From NCBI GenBank assembly GCA_002803225.1, contig NXFV01001559.1, positions 1-64,000 of the forward strand: a stretch of DNA of 64,000 nt, given 5' to 3'. The position numbers and the translations under genes are program-made. The notes below the pieces were generated by a model, which had not been told where the DNA came from, made no database searches, and saw nothing but the letters and a program-made list of their open reading frames with translations. The stretch comes from Gamarada debralockiae (lineage: Eukaryota > Ascomycota > Leotiomycetes > Helotiales > Hyphodiscaceae). Below are positions 11,953 through 23,500 of the stretch, piece by piece (position 1 is the first letter of the stretch; every line of letters starts with the position of its first letter).

Positions 11953-12745
11953 ATGGCACGCAAACGGCGCAAACTCCTAGATAGCGAGACTGTGTACAAG
12001 TAGCCAGATTCGAGAAGGCGACTGGTAACCCCAATGAAGACGAATTCAAATTAGAGGAAGTCAATGTCAATAACAATACCTATCAATTTGGCTTTGAGAC
12101 TGGGTTAGTCGCGAAGTTGCACAGCATCGACGAACGAAGACTCGAAAGTCTGCCGCGACTACACAAACCTCTTTCAAGTTCCTCAAGCTATCCAGAAAGA
12201 TCCGCGACATGATCTACAAATATTTGGTAGTTTCCAAGGCCGAGGGCCGAATTCGTCTCGACAACAAGTATGGCTTTGCTCCAGGTGGTATTGAAGTCGC
12301 GGTGCTTCTGGTCAATAAGTAGGTATACTCAAATGCTTGGTCATTACTTGTTTTCTGGGTTCAGCTACTGAATTTGACTATAGCTCTTCCGCGAAGCTTC
12401 TGTGACACTGTATCGCGAGAACAAATTCTTGGCCGTGTCTACTGTGTTCGGTGGTGAATTTCCTGGTGGTGGAATTTCCTTCAGATCGGACGACCAGAGA
12501 ACCGCGTCAATTACATCCTGTCCCTTGCGAAACGGCCGCACTGTCACCACGTCAATCATCAAGGCCTTGTGTACAAGAAGATCCTCTGGCGAATGCGCTT
12601 CGTCGAAGTCAAATTTTTCCTCTTGAGCCCATCTTATTGATCGGCCACCCTTGCCCACCTGCAGATTCGAAAGCAACAGGAAACCCTTCTCAAAGTCATC
12701 ATGCATCCGCAGATGCAGAAGAGGAATGCTGTGCGAAGAAAGTGA
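11953..12745 (+). pseudogene. decayed 2EXR/F-box-like protein gene
   Basis: A relic in at least two exons around intron 12323-12383. The readable parts are an acidic N-terminal piece (FEKATGNPNEDEFKLEEV), then FKFLKLSRKIRDMIYKYL, which resembles the LPxELRxxIW core of the fungal 2EXR family, then LFREASVTLYREN. After a frame change at about 12458-12496 comes ENRVNYILSLAKRP through to a TGA at 12743-12745. Damage seen: a TAG (12320-12322) immediately before the intron donor, at a position where CAG would continue the protein; the frame change in exon 2; a TGA at 12638-12640 (consistent with CGA to TGA); and frame disagreement at the start. Proteins of this kind have no established biochemical function. 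Confidence 0.5.
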
Positions 12746-13148
12746 GTAGTATCTGTGAGAACAGTTGGCGCGATGGCGTGGTGGAGTAGATAGGTATACT
12801 TTTGAGCCTCCGCTCACACGCTAGCTAGGTATGGTCAAGTGCCAGCTATACCTCGTGGGGCTGAGTTTTTCGCCGGCGCCCGAAGGGTGAAACCGATTTC
12901 GTTAAAGACGGTAGGATGATCGTATCACTGTAGTGGGTGTGACCAACCGACAGATCTGTGACCAAATGTTGGGCCAACTCAAGTGCAACGGGGGGTTTCT
13001 GTGGCTGTGCAAGGCATGTGGCTCGCTAGCCCCCTTATCCTACGCTCGGTGATATGCACGATGCTTTCCTCATTCGAATCGTCTTAAGACTTGTAAGGTG
13101 TTGTAACTAACAAATCTAGAAACATACGCTTTGTTTTTGGTCACTTCG
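12746..13148. other. intergenic, nothing recognised
   Basis: About 400 bases between the 3' end of the decayed gene and the 3' end of the GrpB-family gene, so both genes converge here. No frame, repeat or RNA gene was seen. Confidence 0.5.
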
Positions 13149-13727
13149 TTAACGATTAGCCTTCCTCACTTCCTCTAAATCCTCATCACTCCACCCTGCC
13201 TTCCTCAAAATCTTCAACACAATCTCATTCTTTCCTTTACAGTACTCATCTACATTCTCTACTCCCTTATCCACCAATCTCCTCTTCACCTCTCCATACT
13301 CATCCCTCAGCCCCTCATCTTCCAGCAATACCCTCTTCAAATCCATCTGATTTCTCAACGATAGGCACCCATCCACGGTCACATAAGTATTCCTCCTTAT
13401 CTCTCCATCCAGACCCTTCGACCCATCTGCTTGATCAGCTTTCTGAAGCCCAGGTTGCCGAAATGCAAAGCGATCAGGGACTCCCATCTCTCCGAGAGAT
13501 GTATACCCCGCATTCACCAAAGCGCCAGAAGTGGCGGTGAGATGTTCGCGGGTCACGATGATATCGATATCTAGGACAGGTTTTGCTAGAAGACCTGGGA
13601 TAGAGGTACTGCCTATATGTTCGATGGAGAGGATTGGAATGCCTGCGAGGGCATTTTCAAGGTCTCTCTTGATACGTTCAAATTCGGCGAGCCAGCTGGG
13701 GTTATATGGCTCAATAATGACCTTCAT
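13149..13727 (-). CDS. GrpB-like nucleotidyltransferase-fold protein (UPF0157)
   Basis: A single exon of 192 residues. The family hallmark is clear: an N-terminal YNPSWLAEFERIK region (which precedes the fold in GrpB proteins) and IEHIGSTSIPGLLAKPVLDID at about residues 35-55. In that stretch Gly-Ser and the Asp-x-Asp pair match the nucleotidyltransferase active-site pattern. A RNTYVTVDGC strand and a helical, charged C terminus complete it. GrpB/UPF0157 proteins are widespread in bacteria and common in ascomycetes; the substrate is not established, so I give no reaction. The start ATG at 13727 puts the fold at the usual distance from the N terminus. The lack of introns contrasts with most neighbours and would fit old transfer from bacteria, but short intronless genes also occur normally. 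Confidence 0.88.
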   Translation of the reverse strand: MKVIIEPYNPSWLAEFERIKRDLENALAGIPILSIEHIGSTSIPGLLAKPVLDIDIIVTREHLTATSGALVNAGYTSLGEMGVPDRFAFRQPGLQKADQADGSKGLDGEIRRNTYVTVDGCLSLRNQMDLKRVLLEDEGLRDEYGEVKRRLVDKGVENVDEYCKGKNEIVLKILRKAGWSDEDLEEVRKANR

Positions 13728-15603
13728 TTTGGCCAGAAGTGAAAGATAAGTGAAAGCTTAAGTTGGAATACTTGAATAGGGGTTGATGACTGCGTGAATG
13801 GATATCTCTCTTTTCATATCTGCTACCAATATATATTGAAGAGTTAGATGAGTCATGCCGGCGAGCCACCAGTGGCTCGTTTAGGAGACTAAGTCTGCAA
13901 GACGTAAAAAGGTTATCTCTTCTTTCATTTGCCGCACAACAGTCTATTCTTCGGGAAGCGCGTGATCTTATCACATTGATGGTGTCGGTGTCACATCTAT
14001 CGGCCATATATAGTGGTCCCTCTGTCGGCCACAAATCTACCAGCACAATTCTACCATGTGAGTATTCACCTACAAGTACGGTACGGACGGTTTCCTAGTA
14101 TGAAACCTATCCACAAAGTCTTCCGTCCAATATTTCAACTAGATTTCGTGACTCTGCTCAAGAAGGGAGTGTTGAAGATTGATACGTGTTCCATATTTGT
14201 CTGATACCTACCACATGTATGCTGATTACGGGAGCAGAACTTTCTGGTCGATTTGCGGATGGCTGGGAGACCCTCTTTAGTTCTTTCTTCGGATGTGAAG
14301 GGCTTTGGTATTACGAAGGTTCAGAAAGCTGAACACACAATTGAGCCACATTCCGACTCTCTGGATAAGTCCTTTGCTCAAGGGGGCTATCTTGACGAGG
14401 AACACGACGAAGGAGTAGGTGGAGATGTTTAGGAGAGGTCCATGACGGAGCCTCATAGAGGTCTTGTCTCTCGAGGCAATGGGACTAGCGAACTTCTCAA
14501 GAATACACCAATACCGTACATTAGGGACATTCATTACTGAATCGATATGAAGCATTGAGGTCTCATAATCCGATCATCTGGTCCCATCTGCTAACGTTAT
14601 TGAGTGATTGGAAAAATTTTTGGACGACGGCCACTCCGGACATAGTATCCTTCTGAGGCACTCATTCAACTAATGGCTTGTACCCAAGGATATCCATGCC
14701 AGCTTGTAGCGATCCAAAATCTTCGTTCTAGGCCAGCTTACAGTGATCCGAAGTCTTCGTTTCTCTCGACCAATCGATATCTTGCATTGTTAATCCAGGT
14801 GGTAGGATGCGGCTGAGGCTGACAAGATGCGGTGATTGCGAAGACAGTAACGTCTCTCTCGAGAAATGCCATCACTCAGTACCTCAACAATGAATCAGTA
14901 CGACCTGAATTAGATTTCAATCGCTCATTCAGTATGAATGATTGAAACCTCATCACGTAGTGTCATCATTTTGGGTGCATAAAGTCCAAACTGGCCAACC
15001 GTCTGGATCAAGGGTCTCGACAACAAATACGGCCTATCCAAAGTTAACCTCTGAAACGACTAAAATAGTTGAACGATTACTGTCTTACCAGTAATACAAG
15101 ATTCAGAGTGCGATATTTGCAGTGGATGCACCTATCCATGGGGAAGCTCCATGCCTGCAAAATACTCCGCACAGAAATAGAGATGTATTTTGACACTAAC
15201 AGAGGACTGCAGAACCTGAAACTGTTGTCATAACTGTGCATGGCACAGCGGTCTATGAATGGCAGACTCTGTATTACGAAAGGCGATCCCTCTACCTTTT
15301 GCGGCTCCCGCATGTGGTACATGTGCGGAGGATCAGAGGCTGTACCAGCAGTGCCAAGATTATTTATGTTACGCGAGAGCGAGATTCGATGCACGCCAGC
15401 AATGAGGGGATTGGCCGAAGGGACCTCGGCTTCTGCACACCCTTTGAGAATTTGTGATCCGGCTTTCGTTGCTTTACCCCCGGATCTAGGCTCACCTGGA
15501 TTTTAAACAGTGGTCTTCAACCTCTTAACCTCTTTCTAGCTTCCATTTTTCTTTGCTTTCAGCTCAGTTCCTCTTCCTCCAATTCTCAGTTTACATATTC
15601 ACA
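13728..15603. other. intergenic 1.9 kb, one short direct repeat
   Basis: A divergent region between the GrpB-family gene (-) and the b5/acyl-CoA dehydrogenase gene (+). Apart from a 34-bp direct repeat at 14698-14765 I see nothing with protein or RNA character. The frames on the minus strand at 13711-14046, 14277-14555 and 15077-15394 lack motifs and splice logic. The last 60 bases before the ATG are pyrimidine-rich, as is usual for a promoter here. Confidence 0.45.
14698..14765. repeat. 34-bp tandem direct repeat
   Basis: Two adjacent units begin with GCCAGCTT and end with TCTTCGTT plus four bases. Over the first 30 bases they differ at five positions, and all five are transitions. Confidence 0.8.
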
Positions 15604-17305
15604 ATGCCTCATCAATCTCTTACCCGTGCCGAAGTGGCGAAGAACAACACTGAGGATTCCCTCTGGCTCGTCATCGATAGCAAAGTGTACGACGTTACCG
15701 ATTTTCTCGACGCTCATCCTGGTGGAGAATCTGTGCTGAAGCAGGTCGCTGGTACCGATGCAACAGAAGCATTCTACAACCTTCACCGACAAGAAGTCCT
15801 CCAGAAATACTCCAACCTCTGCATAGGTACGCTCGAGGGCGAGAAGTCCAAGGTTATCGAGCAGAACCCTGGAGACCTCAGCGTGGTCCCATACGGCGAG
15901 CCAACATGGCTTACTCCTCAATTTAAGAGCCCTTACTACAACGAGAGCCATCGACGATTACAAAAGGCAATGCGGATATTCACCGACAAATACGTTACAC
16001 CTGTGGCGCAGGAATGCGAGAAGACTGGGAAGCACATCCCCCAAGATCTCATTGATAGGATGTCAAAGGCTGGAATTCTACACATGCGTCTTGGTCCCGG
16101 AAAGCACCTTCACGGTGTTGAGCTGATGGGTGGTATTGTCAAAGGAGAGGAGTTCGACTATTTCCATGACCAGATTGTCGGCCAGGAGTTGGTTCGCGCA
16201 AATGCAAGAGGTTTCCAAGACGGCAACTTGGCCGGAATGACGATCTCCTTGACTGCGGTCCTTCAATTCGCCAATGACGAGGCTTGGAAGAACAAGATTG
16301 CCAACGAGGTCTTCAGTGGCAAGAAGAAGATCTGCCTTGCCATCACAGAAGCTTTCGCTGGCTCTGATGTCGCTGGCCTTCGAACGACCGCAGAGAAGAC
16401 ACCAGATGGAAAGCATTACATTGTCAATGGAACCAAGAAGTGGATCACCAACGGTGTCTGGTGTGATTACTTCGTTACCGGTGTCAAGACAGACAAGGGG
16501 TTGTCAGTTGTGCTCATCGAGCGAGGCGAGGGTGTTGAGACCACGCCAATTAAGACATCCTATTCCCCAGCTGCTGGAACAGCCTATATTACATTCGACA
16601 ATGTCAAGGTTCCTGTGGAGAATCTACTTGGTGTTGAGAACAAGGGAATCCACGTTATTTTGTCAAACTTCAACCATGAAAGATGGATGATGACCAGTAA
16701 GTTATCCCCATACGTTTCCGTATTGCAATGCTTACGGTCCTTTTAGGTGCCGTTACTCGCATGATGAGACTTGTGACAGAGGAATGTTTGAAATGGAGTA
16801 ACCAAAGATTAGTCTTCGGAAAGAAGCTCATTGAACAACCAGTGATCCGTCAAAAGTAATGAACCCTTATCAAGGCCCCTCAATTCCAATTATCTGAAGC
16901 TAATAATGTCAGACTTGCCAAGATGATATCTCACTGCGAAGCCAACCAAGCGTGGCTCGAAAATATTACTTATCAAATGACTTTGATGCCTTACAAGCAA
17001 CAAGCTATCCATCTTGCTGGCCCTATTGGTCTCCTTAAGATGTTTGCTACTCGCTCCGCTCATGAGTGTGCCGACGAGGCGGTCCAAATTTTCGGTGGAA
17101 GAGCTCTCACTCAGACTGGAATGGGAAGGACTATTGAGATGTTCCACAGAACGTAAGTTAAGCGTCTTCGTACCTTTCAGGCAATTTTCTGACTCGTTTT
17201 CTCCACAGCTATAAGTTCGATGCAATCTTGGGAGGAGCAGAGGAGGTTCTCGGTGATTTAGGAGTAAGGCAGGCACTGAAGAACATGCCAAAGAGCATGT
17301 TGTAA
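15604..17305 (+). CDS. cytochrome b5-domain acyl-CoA dehydrogenase
   Basis: Four exons, 15604-16696, 16747-16855, 16913-17152 and 17209-17305; 512 residues. The first ~85 residues are a cytochrome b5 domain with DAHPGG and a second histidine in YNLHRQEVL; the two axial haem ligands are about His38 and His61. The rest is an acyl-CoA dehydrogenase: an N-terminal helical domain, then AITEAFAGSDVAGLRTTA and GTKKWITNG of the FAD-binding beta domain, RLVFGKKLIEQPV, and the C-terminal QIFGGRALTQTGMGR with GGAEEVLGDLGVRQA, where the catalytic base is expected in this class. The reaction would be alpha,beta-dehydrogenation of an acyl-CoA. The fused b5 suggests intramolecular electron transfer in place of, or beside, ETF; that is inference. 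No peroxisomal SKL-type C terminus is seen (it ends KSML). The second ATG of the open frame was used because it directly precedes the b5 fold. Confidence 0.93.
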
Positions 17306-17915
17306 GATAGGAATGGTTATTCGGTCTAGGAGCGGTAGTATGTCACTAGCATCGGCTATAGATAATCTTCAAAACGCGCTTTAAAATAGAACGCATATCA
17401 CCACAATCGATCCCTCATTCTCATTGGCACTTTGAACTTGTCTCGGATTGGGTGACCGTAACCCCTGAAGCTTCCTCCAACCTGTGGTGATGTGCAATAC
17501 ATGGCGAGCCCAGAATTTCTTTTGCTTGAACGTCTCACAGCAATGACTCACGCCGAGATCCAAAACCGCTGTTCTCTCCTATGGCGGATGTATCCCTGAC
17601 ATTCTCTGATTGTAAACTCGTAAGCCAATTGGACTCTCTACTTATCGCCTTCCCAATTCAAATCTTTATCGGCGAACCCCGCTGTGGAGATGTCAAAAGG
17701 CCTCGAAACGATCAATTACCCGTAGCTTCATTCTTAAGAATGGGATTTCTATAGTTATCTGAGAGAGTAGGTACTTTTTATCTGGGAACAATTCCTTCGT
17801 GTTGATCAATTGAAGCCTCTTCTTTGGTGTGGTAGCCTACTTTGTCAGGCTAGGGGCATCTGACTTCATCGTTCAGAAGCTTCACTTTCTTTCTTTTTCA
17901 CAACTTTATATCGAT
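17306..17915. other. intergenic 0.6 kb
   Basis: This lies between two plus-strand genes: 3' untranslated region of the dehydrogenase and promoter of the deaminase. A CT-rich stretch (CTTTCTTTCTTTTTC) sits about 30 bases before the deaminase ATG. Confidence 0.5.
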
Positions 17916-19814
17916 ATGTCGCGAGTCAGGGATTTGGTATGGCCTTCGCGCATACCAGAGGATGAATGGGAGGAGATAGCGCAGGGTCTACCTGCTAAGG
18001 ACGAGCCATTCATCAACAAGTATCTTTTGGGGCGAGATGCGCTGATAGACCAAGAGAAGAAGCAGAGGAGTGGTAAGTAGAACCCACTCCCTCCAAGACT
18101 CAAGCTTACGCACCCCACTCTAGATCATGCATTCAGACAATCCCTATCCCCACTAGCCAAAGAAGCCTGCGAAATCGTCGGTCGAATTCGAGACGAGGAA
18201 CAACGCACAATATGGACAGCGGAATTCGAGGATTGCCTTGCGCAGAAGACGGGCGCAAATGTATACCCGGGAATGATGTTCAGTCTGGCGAAGGACCGGA
18301 TGGAGAAAACGAAGCTGTGGCAGATTATAAGGAAGATGCCCAAGGGCGCGCTGCTTCATGCACATATGGATGCTATGGTGGACTTTGATTATTTGTTCGA
18401 TGTGCTGCTTTCTACGCCTAGCATGCATATATATTGCAATAAGGGCTTATCAAATCCAGAAGCTCTGGAAGCCGCGGCTGTCAAGTTTCGATATTGCAAG
18501 ACTGAGAAAGGTATGTCCTAAGCTCAATGAATTGGTGTCTGCGCAGTTTCATGGGTGCTGACCGTTGTGATAGTCGAGGGATCAATTTGGAGCTCGGATT
18601 ACGTCTCAGATACACCAATCCTCCTCACCAAAGCTGCCGATGCGTTCCCCAATGGTGGGCGACAGGGCTTCCTTGCTTGGCTTAAAGATCGTTGTACTAT
18701 TACACACACGGAGTCGATCGAGCATCATCACGGTGTCGATGCAGTCTGGAGAAAGTTCTCATCTGTCTTCACTATTCTTAACACTATCATTTTCTACGAG
18801 CCTATTTTCAGGCTCTTCATGAGACGAATGATGCAGCAATTGCTTGCAGACGGCGTCAAGTGGGTTGATCTGAGACTTGCATTTACGTTTTTCTTTTATA
18901 GAGAAGGCCAAGAGACGCCGGAGGATACCTATGATCATATGTTTAAGGTTTTTGGGGAAGAGATCGACAAATTCAAGGCTTCCGAAGAGGGCAAGGATTT
19001 CTGGGGAGCGCGAATGATCTGGACGGGAATACGTGTGCTGGACACCAGAAAGATCGTGGAAGACATGGATGCCTGTATTGCAATCAAGATGGCTTATCCC
19101 CATCTGGTCTCTGGCTACGATCTGGTAGGCCAGGAGGATGGTGGACGTCCTCTGAAAGACCTTCTTCCGGAATTGTTTTGGTTCCGGAAACAATGTGCCC
19201 AGGAAGGCATTGATATACCTTTTTTCTTCCACGCCGGAGAGTGTCTCGGCGATGGCAGCGATACAGACCAGAATCTTTTCGACGCGGTTCTTCTCGGCAC
19301 TCGAAGGATCGGTCACGGTTTCTCTCTGTATAAACATCCTCTTCTCATTGATATGATTAAGGAGAAGAAGATTCTCGTTGAGAGCTGTCCTATCTCCAAC
19401 GAGGTCCTGCGACTATGCGCATCTATCATGTCACATCCTTTGCCCGCCTTACTGGCTCGAGGTGTTTCTTGCTCTCTTTGCAATGACGATCCCGCAATTC
19501 TTGGACAGGACACCGCGGGTATGACCCATGACTTCTGGCAAGCTCTTCAGGGCTGGGACAATCTTGGTCTTGCTGGGTTGGGCCATCTTGCTGAGAATAG
19601 TGTCCGCTGGGCAGCATTCGAGGATCAATCTGCCGCTGAATGGGTTCACGATATCAAGGAGGCTTCATTGGGAAATCGGGTTAGAGCTGAAAGGATGAAG
19701 CAGTGGTCTATTGAGTGGGAGCAATTCTGCTTGTGGATTGTAACGGAATTTGGGGATGATGGGGAGAGTGTTAGGAAGATTCGGGAGGGGTCGAGTTATG
19801 ATGTTCAGGACTGA
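17916..19814 (+). CDS. adenosine deaminase, ADGF/ADA2-type
   Basis: Three exons, 17916-18072, 18124-18510 and 18574-19814; 594 residues. It belongs to the metal-dependent adenosine/AMP deaminase family. Zinc and catalytic residues visible are HAHMDA (His131 and His133), HAGE at about 401-404, the histidine of RIGHGFS, and the paired aspartates of CNDDPAILG. VESCPISN is also typical. The long N-terminal helical region and overall length match the ADGF/CECR1 (ADA2) branch rather than the ~350-residue ADA1 branch. The reaction is adenosine to inosine plus ammonia. Animal ADA2 is secreted, but here the N terminus (MSRVRDLVWPSR) is charged and has no signal peptide, so an intracellular role is likely. 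The 5' leader is pyrimidine-rich. It lies 610 bases downstream of the dehydrogenase gene; no functional link is evident. Confidence 0.92.
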
Positions 19815-20527
19815 GGAACTTCATGTATAACGTTTTGGGGATAGGAGTTGGACTTGTAGATACCATCGCGCCCTAAACGGTCGGTGAGGCGTCAGCATTG
19901 GATGGATGAGAGATTCCAAAAGTCTAATCTCAACATTAGCATTGGAGTGAATAAAATTTCAGGTTTTGCTTCCAGAGAAGTGTATCTGTATCTGCACAGG
20001 GGTACTTCGGACGTCACTCAGAGGTGGCATTCATCAAACACTTATTCCGAACACAACTCATTCACTACTAGGGAAATTCATTCTATAAAGCTAATCGTCC
20101 AGGAATTCAACATACTTTATGAATGTCTTTTGCCCAATCTCAACGGCCACGTCATGTGAATTGTGACTAGCTCCACGAGCGAAGCTAGTCCTTATCGATA
20201 ACATTCCCACCAAGATAGAGAGCCCCACGAGTCAAATATCCCCCCTCCATCTGGTGCATTTGGGTACGTGATGAAGTGCCTTGAGAGTCTCTCGCAGATC
20301 CTTTTCATCTGACTATCGACATAATCACGACCAAAACCATACGTGTCCAACAATAATGAATTTCCGACTAAGCAACTCGCTCGATACTGTGCACGAGGCC
20401 TGCGTGATCAGGAGGAGCCGCAATTCCTGAGACACACTGGCGCTACTTTTGGGCTTATTGACAAAGATCAAGAGACCCGACCTTAATCTGAAGGTACTTC
20501 AGTGTCTCGTCGACCTCTACAGCCATC
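19815..20527. other. intergenic 0.7 kb
   Basis: 3' region of the deaminase and promoter of ATG2. A 91-codon frame at 19884-20159 has no motif and is treated as chance. Confidence 0.5.
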
Positions 20528-23500
20528 ATGGCTTCCCTTTTTCAGAGATACTTTCAGGCTTCCTCTATGCCAAAACGACTTTTGCAGTACGCACTCTCTC
20601 GGCTTGAGATCCTCGATACCGATGCTCTTGATTTGGAGAACCTGGATATTGCATGGGGAAAGAATAGCGTATTCGAGTTCAAGGATGTGGGACTACGGTT
20701 GAGGGTAATCTACTCCATTGCTTGCAAAATGACGTCGGATCAAATGCTTACAACATTTTGTTACTAGAAAATCGAAACCCTCTTTCAACTGCCTTCCTCA
20801 CTCGAAATCCTTAAAGCCCGAGTCTTACTCCTGCGACTTACGATACCGGTCGATATTTACAGCAGTCCAATAGTGGTGGAAGTGGATGGAGTAGACTGTC
20901 AGTTGCGGGTCAAGTCACAGCCGGAGAAGGGCAATACCTCAATACCACACACAAACCATGATCGGAAACGACAGGGAGCGTATTCAAGAACCTCTGGGAA
21001 TACACAGGCCAATACACAAGCTCGTCGTGCACGGAGGGGATCGAATGTCGAGGACGACTTGGATCCCGCTATCCCAACAGCTGCCGACCTTGCCGAGTCT
21101 TTCCTACAAACCGAACCTGTGGAGGAGAGGGCCGAGTTGGAAGCCGCAATGCTGTCACAAACCCAGGAGCTTGGCAGCTCTGTATTGAGTGAGGATGGGG
21201 ACATTCCTGTAGGAACTGGTGCCGGACTTGGCCTGCCAGGGTTTGTAGCCAGCTTCCTAAAGGGGATCGTTGATCGTTTGCAAGTAAGGATACACGGTGT
21301 CACAATCAACCTGGACGTCGAAATTCCAAATGAGAGCTCTCGATCTACATCATCACATCCAACAGATCCCGTTACTGTGCAGTTGAAGGTGGACAACATA
21401 GACGTTGAAGGTGTGACACATGAGTTAGACGAAGTGTCTACAGCGGAAGACGACCGTCCCAAGCTTCTGTACAGGAAGGGGAAACGTTTAATTTGCCTCA
21501 ATAAAATTCGTGGAGCGTTGATATCGGAAGCCAACCTCTTCTCTAGCCTAGCTCGGTCCTCTGCCCTTTCCTCGCCATCAGCAGCGCACTCCGACGTGTT
21601 TGAAGAAAGAAAGACATCAAGGTCCTATGCAAGCACGCAGGGAAGCACTTTCAGGTCTTTCGATGGCGCTTCATCCCCTGACCGTATATCAACTGCTTCA
21701 TCACGAAGGCTATCAAACATATCTTTACCAAAAAGTGCTATTGGCCATCGCTCACTACATGGCTCTACAATTGCTAGCGATAGCGGTCGGTTTGACGATG
21801 CGCCAGAAGATGAAGATGGCCAGAGTCTATCTGGAAGTGTGAATGCTGATCTCGATAGTGGAGCCGAGGAAAGTATCTTCCAAAACTCGGCATACTTGGA
21901 CCAGGTCACGGAAAGCCAATATTCTGAGGATAATGAGAGCACGGGCAGAGGATCTCCGTCTTTGTCATTTGCTAGAGAAATCCGGCCCGGTCTAGGGTCC
22001 AAGTCCCCCCTTTCGACACCAAGAGCATCTATGCATTTGCCGACATCCACAGAACGAGATAGCTTTGAATCCGATTCCAACGACGAACGAAGACCTGACG
22101 CCATGTTGCAGTCGACCATACTTCCCAGTCGACAACATCCAATATTTTCGCAAGGACGAGTATCACATTCACAACCAACCCTCCTCGGAGGGACATCTTC
22201 GCCCTTGAGCCATCTTCAAGAACCAACCGCTCCAACTGCTACTCATGTGATGGATGATGCTGGGGAAAGCGGCGAAGAAGATGATACGACAACCCCCGTA
22301 GGCGAGGCATATCTTGCTGAATCGCAGTTATTTAGTCACGAGGATGCAGAGAGTATGTACATGAGCGCAGTCTCTCATGGCTCAGCTGGGAACATGCCTG
22401 GTGGTTGGGCAACTTCTGGCAGCGATGGACCTTTGTCCGCACCCGGGAGTCCAACGGGCCCTGACACAAAACATGAGTCATTGGATAACCTTGAGCATGC
22501 TCGGAGTGCTGCTCCTGTTTTGACGCCAGCGGAACAACATTCCAGTGCGCCATCTTCTCCATCAGTCTCACAGTCTTTACATCGATCAAGGAGAGTCTCG
22601 TCTTCATCGCCAATGAAACGACAACAGGCTCCTACTGTGCCGCAGACCTTTAGCAGTGTCTCCGAACCTTCTACAACCTCGTCTGATGAATACGCCAAAA
22701 TGACCAAGGAGATTTTGAGTCTCGACCAGGTGGCGATCTATGTTCCTGGAGTCAATTCTGAACCATCTGCGGACTCGCCCGACATTCCTCTTGGGAGCAC
22801 CATGTTCAGCAGCACTTTCGATGGCAACAGTGATCCTTCACGTTCTACGTCAGTCAACGTGCCCGGTGCTTTCTCGACTCATCTCCCCAGCAGTCCACCA
22901 CGGAGGGCACCCCCAACTGTGCAACGTTCTGTGGATCCGAAACCTGTTGAGAAAGTTGAGACCAACACGTCTATTGAGGTTGATGTGGGCCAATTAATGG
23001 CTCAATTTGACATATCCGTAGGACGCCTCATTTTCAAGCTCGTTCAAAAGGTTAAGGAAGCCTTAAAACAAGACTCAAATCCTTCCGAATCGCCAAAACT
23101 AGATCAAGACCCACTCGAAATGGACATGAAGTTCACTGTGCAACGGATTTCTCTAAAGTTCCTAGAGAGACTTGAAGGTATCTCAGGCCCGGCCTCTGCT
23201 GCACACGATGGAGGGCAAAGAGTAAACCCTCCAGAGACGGATTTTCTTTTGAGAACCGAACTCAATGGACTTCAAATTAACACGCACACCTCGAAGTCAA
23301 CGACTGAAACTACTGTGAAGTTGAAGAAGTTCGTTTTTGGCTATGCACAAGAGAACATCTTATCTTTTGATGCAAACCTCCAAATGCGGGCCTCTGTCCG
23401 AGATTTGAGAGCGTCAGAAGGTGTCGATGTCGTTCTAAAAATTCTCAACACCGCAAAAACCACCAGGTACGACGTCGGCACGCTACCAATGCACGTTTCA

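Noticed and set aside
14277..14555. 92-codon minus-strand frame with hydrophobic centre
   Set aside because: No family resemblance. The hydrophobic run is typical of AT-rich chance frames.
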